Positions 32,974 to 42,983 are shown, numbered from the stretch's first letter. The stretch is DNA of 64,000 nt from Bacteroidaceae bacterium (GCA_017645655.1 JAGCNZ010000002.1:31427-95426), one strand, 5' to 3'. Made by a program: numbers and translations. The notes: a model not told the origin generated them from the letters alone.

Positions 32974-35592
32974 ATGATGACAGCAAATGAGATACGCGAC
33001 TCGTTCCTCAAGTACTTTGAGTCGAAGGGACACAAAATCGTTCCGTCTGCACCTATGGTAGTGAAGGACGACCCGACACTGATGTTTACCAATGCCGGCA
33101 TGAACCAGTGGAAAGACATCATCCTGGGCACCCGCGACCCGGAACCCCGCAGAAGAGCAGACTCGCAGAAGTGCTTGCGTGTCAGCGGAAAGCATAACGA
33201 CCTGGAAGAAGTCGGGCATGATACGTATCACCATACCATGTTCGAGATGCTCGGCAACTGGAGTTTCGGCGACTACTTCAAGGAAGGAGCAATCGACATG
33301 GCGTGGGAATACCTCGTCGATGTACTGAAGCTCGACCCGAAAGACCTCTATGTGACGGTCTTCGAGGGCAGTCCCGAAGAGAACCTCGACCGCGATGACG
33401 AGGCTGCGGGATACTGGTTGAAGCACGTCCCGGCTGACCACATCATCAACGGCAACAAGCATGACAACTTCTGGGAAATGGGCGACACAGGTCCTTGCGG
33501 ACCCTGCTCGGAGATTCATCTCGACAGTCGTTCGCCGGAGGAAAAGGCGAAGGTGCCCGGAAGGGAACTCGTCAACAAAGACGATCCGCAGGTTATCGAA
33601 ATCTGGAACATCGTCTTCATGCAGTACGAACGCAAGGCCGACGGACATCTCGAGCCGCTTGGCATGAACGTCATCGACACCGGCATGGGCTTCGAACGCT
33701 TGGTTCGTGCCATCCAGGGCAAGCAGTCCAACTACGATACCGACGTCTTCCAGCCCATCATCAAAGCCATCGGCGACCTCAGCGGCTACCGATATGGCGA
33801 GAAGGAGGACATCGACGTGGCCATGCGAGTAGTGGCCGACCACCTTCGCACCATTGCTTTCTCCATCGCAGACGGTCAGTTGCCGGGCAATGCAAAAGCC
33901 GGCTACGTCATCCGTCGCATCCTGCGTCGAGCCGTTCGCTACGCCTACACGTTCCTCGGACAGAAGGAAGCCTTCATCTATCGCCTGCTGCCCGTCCTGA
34001 TTCAGGAAATGGGAGCGACCTATCCGGAACTCGAGGGACAGAAAGTACTCATTTCGAAAGTGATGAAGGAAGAGGAGGAAAGTTTCCTCCGCACACTCGA
34101 CACCGGCATCAAACTGCTGGACGGCGTGATGAAGGAGGCAAAGGCGGCAGGTCAGACAGGCATTGCCGGCGAGAAGGCATTCACGCTCTTCGACACTTAT
34201 GGCTTCCCTTTGGACCTCACCGAACTGATTTGTCGCGAGAATGGTCTCACGGTGGACGAGGCTGGATTCAACGCCGAGATGCAAAAGCAGAAAGACCGCG
34301 CTCGCAATGCTGCCCAGGTGGAAGCGGGCGACTGGGTCGTCGTGAGCGATCAGTTGGAACAGACTTTCGTCGGTTACGACTACACAGAATACACTTGCCA
34401 CATCGTGAAGTATCGCGAGGTGAAGCAGAAGAAAGGCGTCGTCTACGAGGCAATCTTCGACCAGACACCTTTCTACGGAGAGATGGGCGGCGAGGTCGGC
34501 GACTCGGGCGTCATTGTGAACGAGCAGGAGACCATCAGGGTGATTGACACCAAGAAAGAGAACGGCGTGAGTGTTCACTTGCTTGAGCGCATCCCGAACA
34601 ATCCCGAAGCGGAGTTCATGGCTTGTGTGGACGTGGAGCGTCGCCGTGCTATCGAGGCAAACCACAGTTGTACGCACCTCCTCGACCAAGCCCTCAAGGA
34701 GGTTCTCGGCGACCATGTAGAGCAGAAAGGCTCGCTTGTGACGCCCGACTACCTGCGTTTCGACTTCTCGCACTTCGAGAAGGTAACGCCCGAGCAGCTG
34801 CGCGAGGTGGAGCACATCGTGAATGAGCGCATCCGTCAGAACCTGCCTCTGCAGGAATACAGGGACGTTCCCATCGACGAGGCAAAGCAGTTGGGTGCCA
34901 TTGCTCTCTTTGGTGAGAAGTATGGCGACAAGGTTCGCGTCATCCAGTTCGGCACGAGTGTAGAGTTCTGCGGCGGTTGTCATGCAAGCAGTACGGGCTG
35001 CATCGGCATGGTTCGCATCGTGTCGGAAAGCAGCATAGCCGCAGGTGTGCGTCGCATCGAGGCGATTACCGGCAAGGCAGTAGAAGAGCAGATGGACAAG
35101 TTGCAGGACATGATAACGGGTCTCAGGGCGCTCTTCAACAATGCTCCTGACTTGGTTGGAACCATCCAGAAGGCAATCAGCGACAATGCTGACCTCAAGA
35201 AGCAAGTGGAAGACGTCATGCATGAGAGGGCTGCCGACCTCAAGAAGAGGATGCTTTCCGAGCAGAAGGAGGTGAACGGCTTCAAGGTGATGAAGGCTAT
35301 CACGCCGCTTGGAGCCGAGTATGTCAAGGATATTGCCTTCCAGCTTCGTGCAGAAGTGGAGAACAGCATCGTGGTGATTGGCTCCGTTGCTGGCGGCAAG
35401 CCTTTGCTCACGGCAGCAGCTTCGGACGGTGCCGTTGCTTCGGGCGTGAACATTGGCAAGAACATTCGCGAGGCTGCCCAGCTGATGCAGGGCGGCGGTG
35501 GCGGTCAGCCTCACTTCGCTACTGCGGGTGGCAAGAACCCCGAAGGCATACATGCTGCCGTGCAGAGACTCATCGAGCTCCTCACGATGTAA
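32974..35592 (+). CDS. alaS: Alanyl-tRNA synthetase
   Basis: 872 residues, full length. Class II catalytic domain (KFTNAGMN-type region [14 protein letters not shown]), tRNA-recognition domain, editing domain with HSCTH and CGGCH zinc/editing motifs, and a C-terminal DHHA1 domain ending [19 protein letters not shown]. The start is a tandem ATG; the first is used here. Preceded by a -7 box at 32905 and followed by an intrinsic terminator. Confidence 0.98.
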   Translation: MMTANEIRDSFLKYFESKGHKIVPSAPMVVKDDPTLMFTNAGMNQWKDIILGTRDPEPRRRADSQKCLRVSGKHNDLEEVGHDTYHHTMFEMLGNWSFGDYFKEGAIDMAWEYLVDVLKLDPKDLYVTVFEGSPEENLDRDDEAAGYWLKHVPADHIINGNKHDNFWEMGDTGPCGPCSEIHLDSRSPEEKAKVPGRELVNKDDPQVIEIWNIVFMQYERKADGHLEPLGMNVIDTGMGFERLVRAIQGKQSNYDTDVFQPIIKAIGDLSGYRYGEKEDIDVAMRVVADHLRTIAFSIADGQLPGNAKAGYVIRRILRRAVRYAYTFLGQKEAFIYRLLPVLIQEMGATYPELEGQKVLISKVMKEEEESFLRTLDTGIKLLDGVMKEAKAAGQTGIAGEKAFTLFDTYGFPLDLTELICRENGLTVDEAGFNAEMQKQKDRARNAAQVEAGDWVVVSDQLEQTFVGYDYTEYTCHIVKYREVKQKKGVVYEAIFDQTPFYGEMGGEVGDSGVIVNEQETIRVIDTKKENGVSVHLLERIPNNPEAEFMACVDVERRRAIEANHSCTHLLDQALKEVLGDHVEQKGSLVTPDYLRFDFSHFEKVTPEQLREVEHIVNERIRQNLPLQEYRDVPIDEAKQLGAIALFGEKYGDKVRVIQFGTSVEFCGGCHASSTGCIGMVRIVSESSIAAGVRRIEAITGKAVEEQMDKLQDMITGLRALFNNAPDLVGTIQKAISDNADLKKQVEDVMHERAADLKKRMLSEQKEVNGFKVMKAITPLGAEYVKDIAFQLRAEVENSIVVIGSVAGGKPLLTAAASDGAVASGVNIGKNIREAAQLMQGGGGGQPHFATAGGKNPEGIHAAVQRLIELLTM

Positions 35593-35620
35593 GGAACCGA
35601 AGCTTATATTATATATAATG

Positions 35621-35654
35621 TAGGAGTGCGACGTGTCGTGCTCCTATTTTTTTT
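35621..35654 (+). terminator. alaS terminator
   Basis: 11-12 bp stem (TAGGAGTGCGAC with GTCGTGCTCCTA, two G-U pairs) followed by eight T, 29 bp after the alaS stop. Confidence 0.85.
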
Positions 35655-35697
35655 GTGCCGGAGAATCTGACGGGTCGGGCGTGGCTGCCAAACGCGG

Positions 35698-35833
35698 CAC
35701 GTGATGTTTTCATTTTACCCACGTGATATTTTAATTATTCCACGTGATAAATCAATTTTACCCACGTGATATTTCAAATATTACACGTGATAATTTCATT
35801 TTACCCGTGTGATGTTTTCCGGCCAGGCACGAA
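35698..35833. repeat. CACGTG phased array 7, double core
   Basis: Boxes CACGTG 35698, 35720, 35741, 35763 and 35784, CGTGTG 35806, CACGAA 35828: steps 22, 21, 22, 21, 22, 22. Unlike the others it has two 21-bp palindromic cores. Forward orientation, edges GATGTTTTCA at left and GATGTTTTCC at right. It fills the convergent gap between alaS and the beta-barrel gene. Confidence 0.95.
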
Positions 35834-35862
35834 AAAAGCCGTCCTCTGTCTGCGGACGGCTT
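35832..35862 (-). terminator. Terminator of the OmpA-CHAT operon
   Basis: Perfect 9-bp stem (AAGCCGTCC, loop of 9, GGACGGCTT) with a run of A on its left, read as U on the minus strand. It follows the beta-barrel gene stop (35906) and so ends the long minus-strand run. Confidence 0.8.
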
Positions 35863-35905
35863 GTGACGGGGCACTGGGCGTGTGGCTTCTGAGCCCGCCG
35901 GGTGC

Positions 35906-36535
35906 TTAGTATCTGAAGGTCAGGTAAACCCTGAATCCTGCCAGTTTCGTGTTAATCTTCTCTACGTCTTCGATGTCCACAAGAAAGGCTTCGAATGGTT
36001 CGTACTTGCTCTTTCCGAAACGTGCCTCGAAGCCCACGCCGATGACCTTGTAGGAAACGGAGCCTCCGCCCACGAACCTCGTGGCATAGCCCAGGTTGTA
36101 GTTGTCGTTGGCGGCAGAATAGAGGGCTGAGAATGTGGGGGCATAACGGAAGTAGCCGCAGATGTTCAGTCCGTTCACCGGTGTAAACGTCACGGACGGG
36201 CCGACATGTATTGCTGCCTCAGCATGGTGGAAAGTCTCTTTTTCCTCATAGTCGACTTTGTAGTTGGCGTAGGTGAGGTCGAACCATGTTGCGTCGATGC
36301 CAAAACGGATGAACTTCAGGAGCGGCTTCTTGTGCAGGTAGAATGTCTTGCCAATCGTGAAGTGAGCGCCCCAGTCGCTCTTCAGCTGCGGGAAGTAGTC
36401 CTGGTTCAGTTTCGATTCAGCATAGCCGATGTTGACATAATTGCTGCGTACTCTGGCTGGTTTGCTTTCCTCTTCTTGCGAGAAAGCCGTCATGCAAACA
36501 CAAAGCATGACAAGGAGAAAACCGATTTTCTTCAT
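35906..36535 (-). CDS. Outer-membrane beta-barrel protein, last gene of the CHAT operon
   Basis: 209 residues. Signal peptide (MKKIGFLLVMLCVCMTAFS), alternating amphipathic strands (VNIGYAESKLN, AHFTIGKTFYL, FIRFGIDATWFDLTY, NICGYFRYAPTFSALY) and a C-terminal aromatic residue (VYLTFRY), as expected for an outer-membrane barrel. I do not recognise a specific family. It begins 31 bp after the CHAT gene stop and precedes a terminator, so it is likely part of the same transcript. Confidence 0.75.
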   Translation of the reverse strand: MKKIGFLLVMLCVCMTAFSQEEESKPARVRSNYVNIGYAESKLNQDYFPQLKSDWGAHFTIGKTFYLHKKPLLKFIRFGIDATWFDLTYANYKVDYEEKETFHHAEAAIHVGPSVTFTPVNGLNICGYFRYAPTFSALYSAANDNYNLGYATRFVGGGSVSYKVIGVGFEARFGKSKYEPFEAFLVDIEDVEKINTKLAGFRVYLTFRY

Positions 36536-36566
36536 AGAATGAATGTTTTAGATGTGTGTAGTAATG

Positions 36567-39500
36567 TTAGATATCGTCGAGCATGATGAACGGTGCCCAG
36601 AAGTGCGGGTCGTTGTGCTCAGCGCGGACAGCGGCCTGAGCCTGTCGGAACGCCTCGTGTCGGGAGAGTCCGCCGAGCAGACCCTCGTAGAAGGTGGTCA
36701 TCATCAGCCTCGTCGCCGAGTCGTCGACGCTCCAAAGACTCATGACGAGGGTGTGTGCGCCAGCCTTCTTGAAACCTCGCTGTACGCCGAAGACGCCGTC
36801 CTCCTGCAGCGTGCCGGTGCCCGTCTGGCAAGCCGAGAGCACGGTAAGTTGCAGGTTCTGCAGGTTGAGCTGGGCAATCTCCTGTGCGTAGAGAATGCCG
36901 TCGTCCAGGTCCATCGGGAAGTTCTTGCGGTGAAGCAGGTAGTAGTTGCAGCCGGCGAAGAGCAGTCCGGAGTTGCTGAGCGGGTCTTTATATGAGGTGG
37001 TAGAGGAGATGTTGGGATTGAAGAATCCGTGTGTGGCAATGTGCAAGAGCGAGACATTGCTGCCGCTGAGCTCCTTGAAGGAGCCCTCGGTGCCGTAGGC
37101 GGCATAGCGTTTGGGGCTCATTCCCGCTTTCCTCAGCAGGCGCTCGATGGCTTGGGCCTCCTCGCTCGCACCTTTCAGCAGGCCGAACTGGACGTCTTGC
37201 GTCGTCATGCCCACCACGGCCAGCGAGTCCGCACTGCGCTGCTCTGCCACGGCAAGCATGTCGTTGGGCTCTTCCTCCTCTTCTTCCTCCTCCTCAGCAT
37301 AGGTGTCGTATGGCTCCGGCTTGCCTTTCGGGTAAGCGCTCATCTCGGGAAGAGTCATCGTATAACCCAGTCCGCCATAAACCACGGCTTCGCCGTCGCC
37401 AAACGCAGAAGAGGTCTTGCTGCGCTGTGCCAGCATCTTGGTGGACGAAAGGCGATAGACATTGAGCGTGTCGGAGATGCGCGTACCGTTTTCATTCATG
37501 GGCATGTACTCGATGCCCCACTGGTAGAAGGCCCCCGTGGGAGCAAAATAGATGTGAGTCGCCCCGGCAAGTTCGTCCATCAGCTCTTTCTTCCATACAA
37601 GCTTTCCGAGCCTGCTGTCATTGTATATCCTGTTCTGCATGGCCGGGTCGCTGAGCAACTGGGTGATCGAGGTGCCTGCCGGATAGCCGAGCTTCTCGAT
37701 GTCACTGCTCCAGAAAAGGTTGCAAGCATGCGGCGCATCCCATTCCGGACGCAGGACAAGGGCAAGGTAACGGCAGTCGGGCTGCCCGTTGTGGACGATT
37801 CCCTTTGCCTCGAGGAACTCAATAGCCGCTTCGCCAGGCTGCATCGCACGGCGTACGGAATCCGACGTCAGCTTGAGGTTCTGCGTGAAGTCGCCGTATT
37901 CCTTGCATTTGTAGACCACGTCGCGTTCCAGCTTCTCGATGTCCAGCTTCAGGTCCTTGATGCGGTTTTTGCTGTCGTCGGAGTTCGACTCAGTCTCATA
38001 GCAACGCTGCAGCTCCTTGTGCTTGTCGCGAAGCAACTCGTATTTGTCTTGTATCTCTTTATCCCCCGACTTGAGCAACAGCTGGCGGAAGTCAATCTCG
38101 CTGTTCAGCAGGATGCCTTTGGTGAACAACTGGGCATCGTAGATGTCCGTGAGCAACTGGGCAGGAACCTTCTCGGGATGAGTGGTGAGCGACGATGCCG
38201 CCTGGTAAAGGTAGCTTTGGCGCTGCCAGAAGAGCTCGCGCTCGGTAGTGTTCTGGAATGAGAAGTAGTTTCTCACGAGTTCCGTCTGCAGCTTGACAGC
38301 ACTATGGTAATAGTATGCCACACTGTCCATCTGCTCAAGTTGGCTGTAATAGGCGGCAAGGTGGTAGAGCGGCATGACGTTCTCGCCATGCTCCATACCC
38401 AGTATTTGTGTCTTCAGGTCGAGTGCCTCGCGCGTCAGGCTGATGGCAGCCTTGAGGCTGTCGAGCCTGTATTGGTAGAGTCCGCGGTCGCAAAGGATGC
38501 TGGCATAGGCTGTGGACGTGGAAAGTCCCGACTTGTGAAGCAGCAGAAGTGCCTGTTTGCAAGCCTCGTCCGCCTCGTCGTAGTTTCTGTTTCTCTCCAG
38601 CAGTTTCGCCTTTTGGTGAAGTGCCAGAGCCTCTTCTTCAGAGTAGCCTTTCTTGTGGCTGAGGCTGCGTGAAAGCATGTTCAGGCTGTCGGCCAACTGG
38701 TACTGACGCAGGTAGGTGTAGTACTTGCTCTGTGCATTGTACATCAGCGCAAGCTCGCGCGATTCCCCACGCGACTGGTAAAGACGCAAGGCTCTGTTGC
38801 CCAGCTCGGCCGCCGCAGCATAGTTGCCAATCTTCGCCTGGTTTTGTGCTTGCTTGGCAAGGGAGTTGGCATCGGTATCCGTGCCAGTGTCTGCATTCTT
38901 AAAGAGCTTGTCCTTCTCTTCCGTGATGCTCGCCACCATGTCTGGCCTGTTGAGCTTGTCGTATGTGGCAATCAGCTGCTGATAGAGCTCAAGCAATGTC
39001 GAGCCTTTTCCCTCAGCCAGCAAAAGCAGAGGCTTTGCCTTCTCGTAGAAGGAAATGGCCTCCTGATAGTGCTGCAGGTGGAAGTGGAAGTCGGCCGTGT
39101 TCTTCAGGAGAACTGCATAACTGAGGTCGGAGAAGTAGTTCGCATCTTCGTAGATGCTTCTCGCATCATCTGCGTACTCCAAGGCTTGTGAATAGTCTCC
39201 AGTGACAGCCTCGGCAACCGACGCAGAGAGCAGGAAGTCGGCGTAAGCGATAGGTTCCTTCTCTGCAATCTTCTCCATCGTCTTCTTCAATTGCTTTACC
39301 AGCTTCTTTGCCTTGTCGAACTCGCCTTTGTTGTTGTGCGCCTTCATGATGTATGTGGCGGCATGTAGGTATTCCTTCGTGCCTTTGTCAGCATGTTCGA
39401 AGGCTTTCTGGTAACATTCGGCCTCAAGGTCTGCATCGCCTGGCTCCCCTCTGTCGTTATAGTAGTCAGCCAGCACGCAGAGGATGTAAGCATATTTGCT

Positions 39501-39935
39501 GAACTCTCTTATCTTAAAATATGATTCCGCTGCAGCCTGCAAGTCAATGAGCGGATCAAGTCCTTCCTCTTGAAGATAGGTGGCACGGTCGTAGTAGGAA
39601 TCTCCGATGCGGTCCTCTTCTCGGGGAGTACGCTCGTCGAGCCTTGCTGCCAGGACTTGGTCCATGAGCTCCTTTGCCGTGGCATAGTCGCCCCTTGCCG
39701 CTGCGGAGTAAGCCTCTATATGCTTCGCCTCGGCATAGTATCGCCCGTAGCGATAACTGTCTTTGGTGCATAGAGCCAGGTACTTCTCGGCAAGTTTCTC
39801 TGCTTCTCGCTGCCGTCCTTTATTGACAATCTTAATAAGGTTCTCTCCCAAAACACGCATTTCGGGCGTTACCTCCTGTGCTGAAATGGGCAACAAGGGC
39901 AGCGATAGAAGTAAAAGAAAGACAAAGCGACGCAT
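36567..39935 (-). CDS. Secreted TPR-CHAT protease-like protein
   Basis: 1122 residues. A signal peptide (MRRFVFLLLLSLPLLPISA) places it in the envelope. Residues about 30-560 are TPR-like helical repeats (for example AKELMDQVLAAR, ALEYADDARSIYEDAN, AISFYEKAKPLL); a coiled-coil stretch follows near 640-690. The C-terminal 340 residues are a CHAT domain, the caspase-like peptidase fold, with both dyad residues: HIATHGFF (His969) and VLSACQTGTG (Cys1036), then GFKKAGAHTLVMSLWSVDD. An acidic run of nine Glu (about 880-890) interrupts the CHAT domain. It lies between a small secreted protein (6-bp gap) and a beta-barrel gene, downstream of CHASE2 and OmpA genes. The substrate is unknown. Confidence 0.92.
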   Translation of the reverse strand: MRRFVFLLLLSLPLLPISAQEVTPEMRVLGENLIKIVNKGRQREAEKLAEKYLALCTKDSYRYGRYYAEAKHIEAYSAAARGDYATAKELMDQVLAARLDERTPREEDRIGDSYYDRATYLQEEGLDPLIDLQAAAESYFKIREFSKYAYILCVLADYYNDRGEPGDADLEAECYQKAFEHADKGTKEYLHAATYIMKAHNNKGEFDKAKKLVKQLKKTMEKIAEKEPIAYADFLLSASVAEAVTGDYSQALEYADDARSIYEDANYFSDLSYAVLLKNTADFHFHLQHYQEAISFYEKAKPLLLLAEGKGSTLLELYQQLIATYDKLNRPDMVASITEEKDKLFKNADTGTDTDANSLAKQAQNQAKIGNYAAAAELGNRALRLYQSRGESRELALMYNAQSKYYTYLRQYQLADSLNMLSRSLSHKKGYSEEEALALHQKAKLLERNRNYDEADEACKQALLLLHKSGLSTSTAYASILCDRGLYQYRLDSLKAAISLTREALDLKTQILGMEHGENVMPLYHLAAYYSQLEQMDSVAYYYHSAVKLQTELVRNYFSFQNTTERELFWQRQSYLYQAASSLTTHPEKVPAQLLTDIYDAQLFTKGILLNSEIDFRQLLLKSGDKEIQDKYELLRDKHKELQRCYETESNSDDSKNRIKDLKLDIEKLERDVVYKCKEYGDFTQNLKLTSDSVRRAMQPGEAAIEFLEAKGIVHNGQPDCRYLALVLRPEWDAPHACNLFWSSDIEKLGYPAGTSITQLLSDPAMQNRIYNDSRLGKLVWKKELMDELAGATHIYFAPTGAFYQWGIEYMPMNENGTRISDTLNVYRLSSTKMLAQRSKTSSAFGDGEAVVYGGLGYTMTLPEMSAYPKGKPEPYDTYAEEEEEEEEEPNDMLAVAEQRSADSLAVVGMTTQDVQFGLLKGASEEAQAIERLLRKAGMSPKRYAAYGTEGSFKELSGSNVSLLHIATHGFFNPNISSTTSYKDPLSNSGLLFAGCNYYLLHRKNFPMDLDDGILYAQEIAQLNLQNLQLTVLSACQTGTGTLQEDGVFGVQRGFKKAGAHTLVMSLWSVDDSATRLMMTTFYEGLLGGLSRHEAFRQAQAAVRAEHNDPHFWAPFIMLDDI

Positions 39936-39941
39936 CTCTTA

Positions 39942-40511
39942 TTATTTAGAGGTAACAGTGGTGTCAGGTTGTGCTTCGTTCTGACTATGGATGTCAACGA
40001 GCACTTCGTTCATGATTTTTGCATATTCTTCAGGAATCTTTATGCTCGGGTCGTTGAGTACTTCGTTGATATTGGTAACGTACTCGTCGAGCGAGTTGTT
40101 CCCCGTCTCAATTCCTCGGTAGATAGTAGCGCCTGCATCGTGATGCTGGCTGTTCGAGAAAAGCAGTGCGATGAGGCCGGCAAAGGTGACTTTCGTATAG
40201 CTTTCCTTGCTGCTGCCATCCAGGAACTTCACCAGCGTGTTCATGCCGGGCTCTTTAATCGTGAGCTCTCTCAAGTTGACGAAGTCGTAAATGACGAGCT
40301 TCCCACCCTTGGGAACGGTAATCATTGATTTGAGAGAAAGTGTGTCGCGAGGAGCAAGCTTACGCTTCTCTCCATTTTGGTGCAGGGTTATAGCCTTTTC
40401 ACCGACTTCTTTGACGAGGAACTTGTACTTGCGTGGCCCTTGAGCAAAGGTGGTTGCTACGCATGCAAGCAGCAGGGTGAAAAGTAATGTGCGAAGATTC
40501 ATGTGTCTCAT
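39942..40511 (-). CDS. Small secreted protein between CHASE2 and CHAT genes
   Basis: 189 residues (a second ATG three codons later is equally possible). Signal peptide ending near TTFA, then a beta-rich region of about 80 residues (KYKFLVKEVGEKAITLHQ, GGKLVIYDFVNLRELTIKEPG) that looks like a small SH3- or FecR-like beta domain, and a helical C-terminus. I cannot assign a family. Only 6 bp separate it from the CHAT gene, which suggests a partner or ligand-binding role for the protease; that is inference. Confidence 0.75.
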   Translation of the reverse strand: MRHMNLRTLLFTLLLACVATTFAQGPRKYKFLVKEVGEKAITLHQNGEKRKLAPRDTLSLKSMITVPKGGKLVIYDFVNLRELTIKEPGMNTLVKFLDGSSKESYTKVTFAGLIALLFSNSQHHDAGATIYRGIETGNNSLDEYVTNINEVLNDPSIKIPEEYAKIMNEVLVDIHSQNEAQPDTTVTSK

Positions 40512-40560
40512 AAAGTGCTATTCTTTATAATTATGTTTAATTAACTAGTCTTTTGTAGCA

Positions 40561-41715
40561 TTAATGCTTCTTCATCGTAGCGTGTTTGATTGTGATGCAT
40601 ACGATGTCTTTTGCAGTGGTAGTCAGTGCCATCACAGAAAGTGTCGGCGTGAGGTCGAAGTTGATGTTCCACGTGACGAAGAACAGGAAAGCGATGAACA
40701 TAAAGGCGCCCATCAGGAGGAAAATGACAATGGAGGTGATGAAGATGGTGCGCATGATGTCGGTCAACAACTTGTCATTCGTCATGCTGGCAGTCTTGTC
40801 CTTGTACGCAGTGATTAGGCAGACGCCCAAATATGAGAACAGGATCGTAAGTATCCAGAAGATAATTCCAGTGAAGTTGGTCTGATCCTTTTCCTCTATC
40901 ATCGTCTTCAGCGCGTAGCAGAGAACCTCGATGCCGTGCATTTGCTTCAACGGCGTGTAGAGCATGTCGATACTCTCCTGTGCGCCGCCGAACATGACGA
41001 CGTGGTCTCTGATGAGGTCTCCGTAGTGCTGGATGGAATCATAACTGATTGTGCGGAAGACCGTAGGCGTGTAGTCAATCTTGCGACTTTTTTGTTCAAT
41101 TGGTGGCTCCTCCTGAATGATTCTCATCATTTGCGTGATGACGGAGGAATACGTCTTGTCGCCCATTGTCAGATAGAGTGGTATGTCGCGTGTCATTTGA
41201 TGGTCCACGTTGACAAAGCCTTCGGTGAGTTCCATCTTTTTTGCAAAGAAGGAGTGTGACTGCTGTGTGTATTCGTTCCGTTCTTCTTCGTAGTCCATCA
41301 TTCTGAAGGAGAACACGGCATTCCTCATTTTGCGTGCCACTTCCTGGAGATGCTCGTCGCCTTCTTTATCCATGGGGCGCTCGAAGATAACGTCCACGTC
41401 GATGGCGGAAGGTCCGAGGGAGTCGATTTCCTCGAGCACAGAGGCGATGTCATCTCTGTCGTGCAGACGTGTAATGTCCACAATGACAATATTATCGCTG
41501 GTGTCGCGCGGTGCTGAAAGCATCATCTGATAGAAGAGGTCTGTGGTAGAGAAGCCTTTCAGTCCTCTGGCTATCGGGTTGAAGACATCTGCATGGAATG
41601 TGACGTAGCGCAGCATCCCGATGAGCAAGAATGCTACAATCATGATAGCTATCTCCCGAGGCCGGAAGATAACTTTCATGATTCTGTAGAAAATGTTTTT
41701 ACGTCGTTGCGTCAT
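40561..41715 (-). CDS. CHASE2-domain membrane sensor without output domain
   Basis: About 384 residues. An N-terminal transmembrane segment (about 20-38), then a periplasmic CHASE2 domain (NIVIVDITRLHDRDDIASVLEEIDSLGPSAIDVDVIFERP, later DHVVMFGG), then three C-terminal hydrophobic segments (about 285-375). CHASE2 is an extracytoplasmic sensor domain usually attached to kinases, cyclases or phosphodiesterases; here no output domain follows. ATG 41715 is preferred to a TTG two codons upstream. It sits 20 bp after the OmpA gene and 49 bp before the small secreted protein. Confidence 0.85.
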   Translation of the reverse strand: MTQRRKNIFYRIMKVIFRPREIAIMIVAFLLIGMLRYVTFHADVFNPIARGLKGFSTTDLFYQMMLSAPRDTSDNIVIVDITRLHDRDDIASVLEEIDSLGPSAIDVDVIFERPMDKEGDEHLQEVARKMRNAVFSFRMMDYEEERNEYTQQSHSFFAKKMELTEGFVNVDHQMTRDIPLYLTMGDKTYSSVITQMMRIIQEEPPIEQKSRKIDYTPTVFRTISYDSIQHYGDLIRDHVVMFGGAQESIDMLYTPLKQMHGIEVLCYALKTMIEEKDQTNFTGIIFWILTILFSYLGVCLITAYKDKTASMTNDKLLTDIMRTIFITSIVIFLLMGAFMFIAFLFFVTWNINFDLTPTLSVMALTTTAKDIVCITIKHATMKKH

Positions 41716-41735
41716 ATCCAAAGTAGAGAGTGATG

Positions 41736-42944
41736 TTACTTCTTGGCCTCTTTGACGGTCTCAGTTCCGTCAGCAACCACGATGGTGACGCGGTTCTTGT
41801 CATTGTCTGTGGGGAACGGCTGGATGGTGTCGCCCTTTGAGGTGGTCGTGATGCGGCTTGCGTTGACACCCTTCTTGACGAGTTCCTTTGTGACGATATC
41901 GGCACGCTGCTTAGCATAGCGAGCATTGGATTCTGCTGTGCCGGTTCCCTTGTCGGCATAACCTGTGACAGTGACTTTTGCTTCGGGGTGCTTCTTGAGC
42001 CATGTTACGACTTCTGTCAACTTAGTCTTTTCTGTAGCAGACACTTCTGTCTCGCGCAGGCCGAAGAAGATGTTGCGTGTGATGTTGACTGGCTTTTCAA
42101 CTGTGATGCTGTCGGGAACTGTCACGACGGGAGTGTCGTCGACCTTGGCAATGGGGTCGTTGACTTCCTTAGTGAGATCCACGAGTGACGGGTCGATGTC
42201 ATCTTTGTGCTCGTTGCGGTTCTTGCGGAAGCGATGCCAGATGTCGTAGTCATCCACGGTGCTGTTCTTTCTCAGGGGTATTCTGTAGGTTACGCCGACC
42301 TGTGCCGTGAACTGCCAATCATCGTCGCCACAGACTTTGCTATTGAAGCGATCACTCAGGCTATTAGCGTCGAGTTCGAGGTTGACGCTCCAGTTGCGGG
42401 CAACCCTGACGTCGAACATGCCACCGACACGGAAGTTGTGACTGAGGCGGGACTTGCTGTTGGAAGCCGTCACGTATTGTGCCAACTCGGGGAACTCGTC
42501 GCTGTCATTGCCCCAGGCATAGTTCAGGCCGATACCTCCGATGAGGTAGAAGTTCCAGGGACGATAGTTGTTCTTGGAGAAGAGGTTGATGATGTTGACC
42601 ATCGCATCGAGGTCGGTCGTGATGTATTTGTACTTGAATTTTGTATCTATGCTGGTCTCGTTGTCACGCACGCCGCTTTTATTCCAGAAACCATTCATGT
42701 GAATGCGTGCACCGATGACGGGTGTGAAGTGCACACCGACGCTGGCGCTGGCGGTTGGGGTGAACAGTTTCCAGTTGTTGTAGTAGTGTGTTCCGGTCTC
42801 CTGAACGCCGCCTTGCAGGCCGACGAAGAGTTGAGGATAGCCTACATAGTTCTCAGGTGTTTCCTGTGCGAATGCAGAGAAAGAGGTTGTCAGCAGTGCT
42901 GCTGCGAGCAATGCCTTCAGTCGTGTTTGAATACGTGTCTTCAT
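41736..42944 (-). CDS. OmpA-family protein with N-terminal beta barrel
   Basis: 402 residues. Signal peptide to about residue 26, an N-terminal eight-stranded-type barrel (about 30-245, ending GVTYRIPL), a linker, and a C-terminal OmpA/MotB murein-binding domain (about 290-395: VTVTGYADKGTGTAESNARYAKQRADIV, NRVTIVVADG). It should tie the outer membrane to murein. It lies between rfbB (39-bp gap) and the CHASE2 gene (20-bp gap), so it may anchor the CHASE2/CHAT products or merely share the transcript. Confidence 0.92.
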   Translation of the reverse strand: MKTRIQTRLKALLAAALLTTSFSAFAQETPENYVGYPQLFVGLQGGVQETGTHYYNNWKLFTPTASASVGVHFTPVIGARIHMNGFWNKSGVRDNETSIDTKFKYKYITTDLDAMVNIINLFSKNNYRPWNFYLIGGIGLNYAWGNDSDEFPELAQYVTASNSKSRLSHNFRVGGMFDVRVARNWSVNLELDANSLSDRFNSKVCGDDDWQFTAQVGVTYRIPLRKNSTVDDYDIWHRFRKNRNEHKDDIDPSLVDLTKEVNDPIAKVDDTPVVTVPDSITVEKPVNITRNIFFGLRETEVSATEKTKLTEVVTWLKKHPEAKVTVTGYADKGTGTAESNARYAKQRADIVTKELVKKGVNASRITTTSKGDTIQPFPTDNDKNRVTIVVADGTETVKEAKK

Positions 42945-42983
42945 TGTTTTGATGTTTATTTAGTTTATAGTTATTTGTTCTGC

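Noticed and set aside
32863-35553. Long minus-strand open frame of 896 codons opposite alaS.
   Set aside because: It is the mirror of a highly conserved alaS, has no family resemblance (leucine/histidine/valine-rich), and arises from codon bias in GC-rich DNA.
36567-41715. CHAT and CHASE2 genes as a phage-defence protease system of the gasdermin or type III CRISPR kind.
   Set aside because: The CHAT protein has a signal peptide and the neighbours are envelope proteins; there is no gasdermin, effector complex or nuclease nearby.
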